A stretch of DNA of 19,833 nt from an uncultured Bacteroidales bacterium (GTDB lineage: Bacteria; Bacteroidota; Bacteroidia; Bacteroidales; P3), in NCBI GenBank assembly GCA_937915785.1, contig CALGGY010000044.1:1-19833 (forward strand), written 5' to 3'. This document shows positions 18,090 through 19,833 of this stretch, in pieces; position 1 is the stretch's first letter, and every line of letters starts with the position of its first letter. The position numbers and the translations under genes are program-made. The notes under the pieces are model-generated. The model did not search any database. It saw nothing but the letters and a program-made list of their open reading frames with translations, and had not been told where the DNA came from.

Positions 18090-18121
18090 AAAGGCGGACA
18101 ACCCTTTGTCCGCCTTTTTTT
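18090..18121 (+). terminator. Rho-independent terminator of the giant gene
   Basis: AAAGGCGGACAA (18090-18101) and TTGTCCGCCTTT (18106-18117) form a perfect 12-bp GC-rich stem with a CCCT loop. A seven-T run (18115-18121) follows. It starts 13 bases after the giant gene's stop codon and ends 17 bases before the tilS ATG. Confidence 0.9.
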
Positions 18122-18137
18122 AAAAAAAAAACACAAC

Positions 18138-19484
18138 ATGCCCACCAACCCAATGCTGCAACGCTTTGTAGAACATATACAGAAAACGCGGCTATTCAGC
18201 TCCGACGACAAAATACTGCTCGCCGTAAGCGGAGGCGTGGATTCGGTGGTGATGACGCACCTGTTCCTCCAGGCTGGCTACGCTTTCGCAATAGCACACT
18301 GCAATTTCAACCTTAGAGGCGCCGACGCCGACGCCGACGAAATCCTTGTGCGCCACATGGCAGAACAATACCACACCGACATTCACTGCATATCGTTCAA
18401 CACCACAGAATACGCCAAACAACACAGACTGTCGATAGAAGAGGCAGCCCGCAAACTGCGCTACGACTTTTTTGCCACCACAGCCACCCAAAACGGCTAT
18501 CGATACATAGCCACGGCACACCACAACAACGACGCAATAGAAACATTTTTCATCAACCTCGTCCGTGGCACAGGCATCACCGGACTGCACGGAATACGTC
18601 AGAAAAACAAAAACATCATACGCCCCTTACTACCCTTCTCGCGACAAGAAATCAGCAATTATGCGGCTCAGCACAACCTGCCTTTCCACGAGGACTACAC
18701 CAACAACGACACCACCATTCTGCGCAACAAAATACGCCACAACCTGATACCGCTGCTGAAAGAAATATCGCCACAAATAGAACAAACCATGACACGCAAC
18801 ATGGCAAACATAGCCAGCGCCGAACAAATATACAACCAAGCCATAGAACAAAAAAAACAACTCTTAGTCCACAAGCCAGAGCAAATAGAACTCAGCAAGG
18901 ACGACATAGGGCAACTGAACCCACGCACGACATACCTTTTCGAAATGCTGCGACAATTCGGATTCAACGCACACACTGTAACCGAAATAGCCAACGCACT
19001 CAACAATACCGGCAAACAATTCCACACCACTACTCACACCCTGCTCATCGACCGTGACAAGATAATAATAAAACCACTGACAACCGCCCAATTCACCTCC
19101 CAATTTGCTGTGGAAGAAAACACCCTGTCGGTATCCCAACCCCTGCACATAACTTTCGAACCGGCAGAAGCCAACACTATAACCAACCTTCAAACCAACA
19201 ACAGCACAATAATAGTCGACGCCTCGAAACTACAATTCCCGCTTGTGCTGCGCAAATGGCACACTGGCGACCGTTTCAAACCCTTTGGCATGAAAAACAC
19301 ACGCAAAGTAAGCGATTTTTTCAAGGACCAGCACCTTTCACTGTTCGAAAAAAACGAAAAATGGCTGCTCTGCAACGCCAACGGTCAAATAATATGGATT
19401 GTGGACATGCGCATGGACGACCTTTTTCGTGTAACAAACAGCACTTCGAAAGCAATGATAATACGACATCTCCCACAAAACTGA
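18138..19484 (+). CDS. tilS: tRNA(Ile)-lysidine synthase TilS
   Basis: TilS uses ATP and lysine to convert C34 of the tRNA-Ile CAU anticodon to lysidine, so that it reads AUA and is charged with isoleucine. The protein (448 residues) has the PP-loop ATP pyrophosphatase motif SGGVDS (31-36). The helix motif is AHHNNDAIET (128-136 region); most homologues have an aspartate where N131 or its neighbour stands. A GTGITGLHGI segment and an RPLLPFSR segment follow. The C-terminal domain carries WHTGDRFKPFG (from W374). Length is normal for Bacteroidota. The ATG at 18138 follows an A-rich tract; an internal ATG at 18153 is a possible alternative. No promoter of the usual form is visible between the preceding terminator and the start, so expression may depend on read-through or on a promoter inside the giant gene. 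Confidence 0.95.
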   Translation: MPTNPMLQRFVEHIQKTRLFSSDDKILLAVSGGVDSVVMTHLFLQAGYAFAIAHCNFNLRGADADADEILVRHMAEQYHTDIHCISFNTTEYAKQHRLSIEEAARKLRYDFFATTATQNGYRYIATAHHNNDAIETFFINLVRGTGITGLHGIRQKNKNIIRPLLPFSRQEISNYAAQHNLPFHEDYTNNDTTILRNKIRHNLIPLLKEISPQIEQTMTRNMANIASAEQIYNQAIEQKKQLLVHKPEQIELSKDDIGQLNPRTTYLFEMLRQFGFNAHTVTEIANALNNTGKQFHTTTHTLLIDRDKIIIKPLTTAQFTSQFAVEENTLSVSQPLHITFEPAEANTITNLQTNNSTIIVDASKLQFPLVLRKWHTGDRFKPFGMKNTRKVSDFFKDQHLSLFEKNEKWLLCNANGQIIWIVDMRMDDLFRVTNSTSKAMIIRHLPQN

Positions 19485-19554
19485 ATTTTAGACAATTAAC
19501 ATTTTTTAATAACAAAAAAGAAAACTAAAACAGTCCCATTTGAAAAAAAAGTAG

Positions 19555-19562
19555 TATTTTAG
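19555..19562 (+). promoter_or_regulatory. Possible weak -7 element for tonB
   Basis: TATTTTAG (19555-19562) differs by one base from TAnnTTTG and is followed by C, as is common. A TTTG at 19539-19542 is only 12 bp upstream, too close for a canonical -33 box. The 141-bp intergenic gap after tilS suggests an independent promoter here, but the match is imperfect. Confidence 0.35.
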
Positions 19563-19625
19563 CAAAACGAAACGGACACCGTTTTTTCGACAAAAAACAA
19601 GTATAAACCATTAAATACCAACAAG

Positions 19626-19833
19626 ATGGAAACAAAAAAATCACCAAAAGCCGACCTTGAAAAAAAGAAAGGTTTGTATTTTGAAATAGGTTTGGTGGCT
19701 ACTTTAGCTATCGTGTTGTTGGCATTCAATATTAAAAGTTACGACCAGGACGAAGTTGAATTAGTCCAACAAACCATGGGCGAAATAGAAGATATTGAAG
19801 TGAATGTTGCAGAAAATAAAGAAGAAGAAAAGT
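19626..19833 (+). CDS. tonB: Energy transducer TonB, N-terminal part (runs off right edge)
   Basis: The frame from the ATG at 19626 stays open to the window end (69 codons). It begins METKKSPKADLEKKKGLYFE, which matches the conserved N-terminus of Bacteroidota TonB proteins. A single membrane span lies at about residues 17-36 (LYFEIGLVATLAIVLLAF), followed by an acidic stretch (DIEVNVAENKEEEK) that would lead into the periplasmic linker. TonB transmits energy from the ExbB-ExbD motor to outer-membrane TonB-dependent and SusC-type transporters. The C-terminal TonB fold is outside the window, so a related TonB-like protein is possible. The base composition is less C-rich than in tilS. Confidence 0.88.
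   Translation, partial: METKKSPKADLEKKKGLYFEIGLVATLAIVLLAFNIKSYDQDEVELVQQTMGEIEDIEVNVAENKEEEK

Overview
The window looks like a chromosomal segment of a Bacteroidales-type member of the Bacteroidota. Three things support this. Promoters follow the TTTG-N19/20-TAnnTTTG pattern typical of that phylum. A giant secreted protein ends in a type IX secretion (T9SS) sorting domain. The last gene begins like a Bacteroidota-style TonB energy transducer.

Positions 1-5830 are visibly AT-rich and look accessory. The left edge holds the first 18 codons of a minus-strand gene that resembles a transposase. Next come a perfect 49-bp palindrome (probable bidirectional terminator), a minus-strand AAA ATPase with a DUF4143-type C-terminus, and a 528-bp intergenic region. 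That region carries two near-palindromic operator-like repeats, an excellent plus-strand promoter and a long, strongly structured leader. A complete Type IIS restriction-modification operon follows: two D12-class adenine methyltransferases (2197-3219 and 3209-4114) and an AlwI/MlyI-family endonuclease (4117-5775). The three genes overlap or nearly abut. Two methyltransferases fit an enzyme with an asymmetric recognition site, one for each strand.

From about 5840 the DNA turns GC- and C-rich, like the rest of the window. A short minus-strand chimeric ORF (5939-6310) joins the N-terminus of an SstT-like symporter to the signal peptide and shrunken body of a formylglycine-generating-enzyme-like protein. 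It keeps a good promoter. A divergent promoter at 6470-6501 drives an 11.5-kb gene for a 3826-residue secreted protein. That protein is built from about twelve CARDB-like repeats, two beta-helices, a lamin-tail-like domain, a GEVED domain, Ig-like domains and two jelly-roll-like domains. A strong terminator follows, then tilS (tRNA-Ile lysidine synthase) and the start of tonB.

The most interesting unexplained structure is the restriction-modification leader (about 1850-2200). It can form two mutually exclusive folds, one of which contains a terminator-like hairpin. A sequence in it is also complementary to the first codons of the methyltransferase gene. No controller (C) protein gene is present, so RNA-based control of the operon is a testable possibility.
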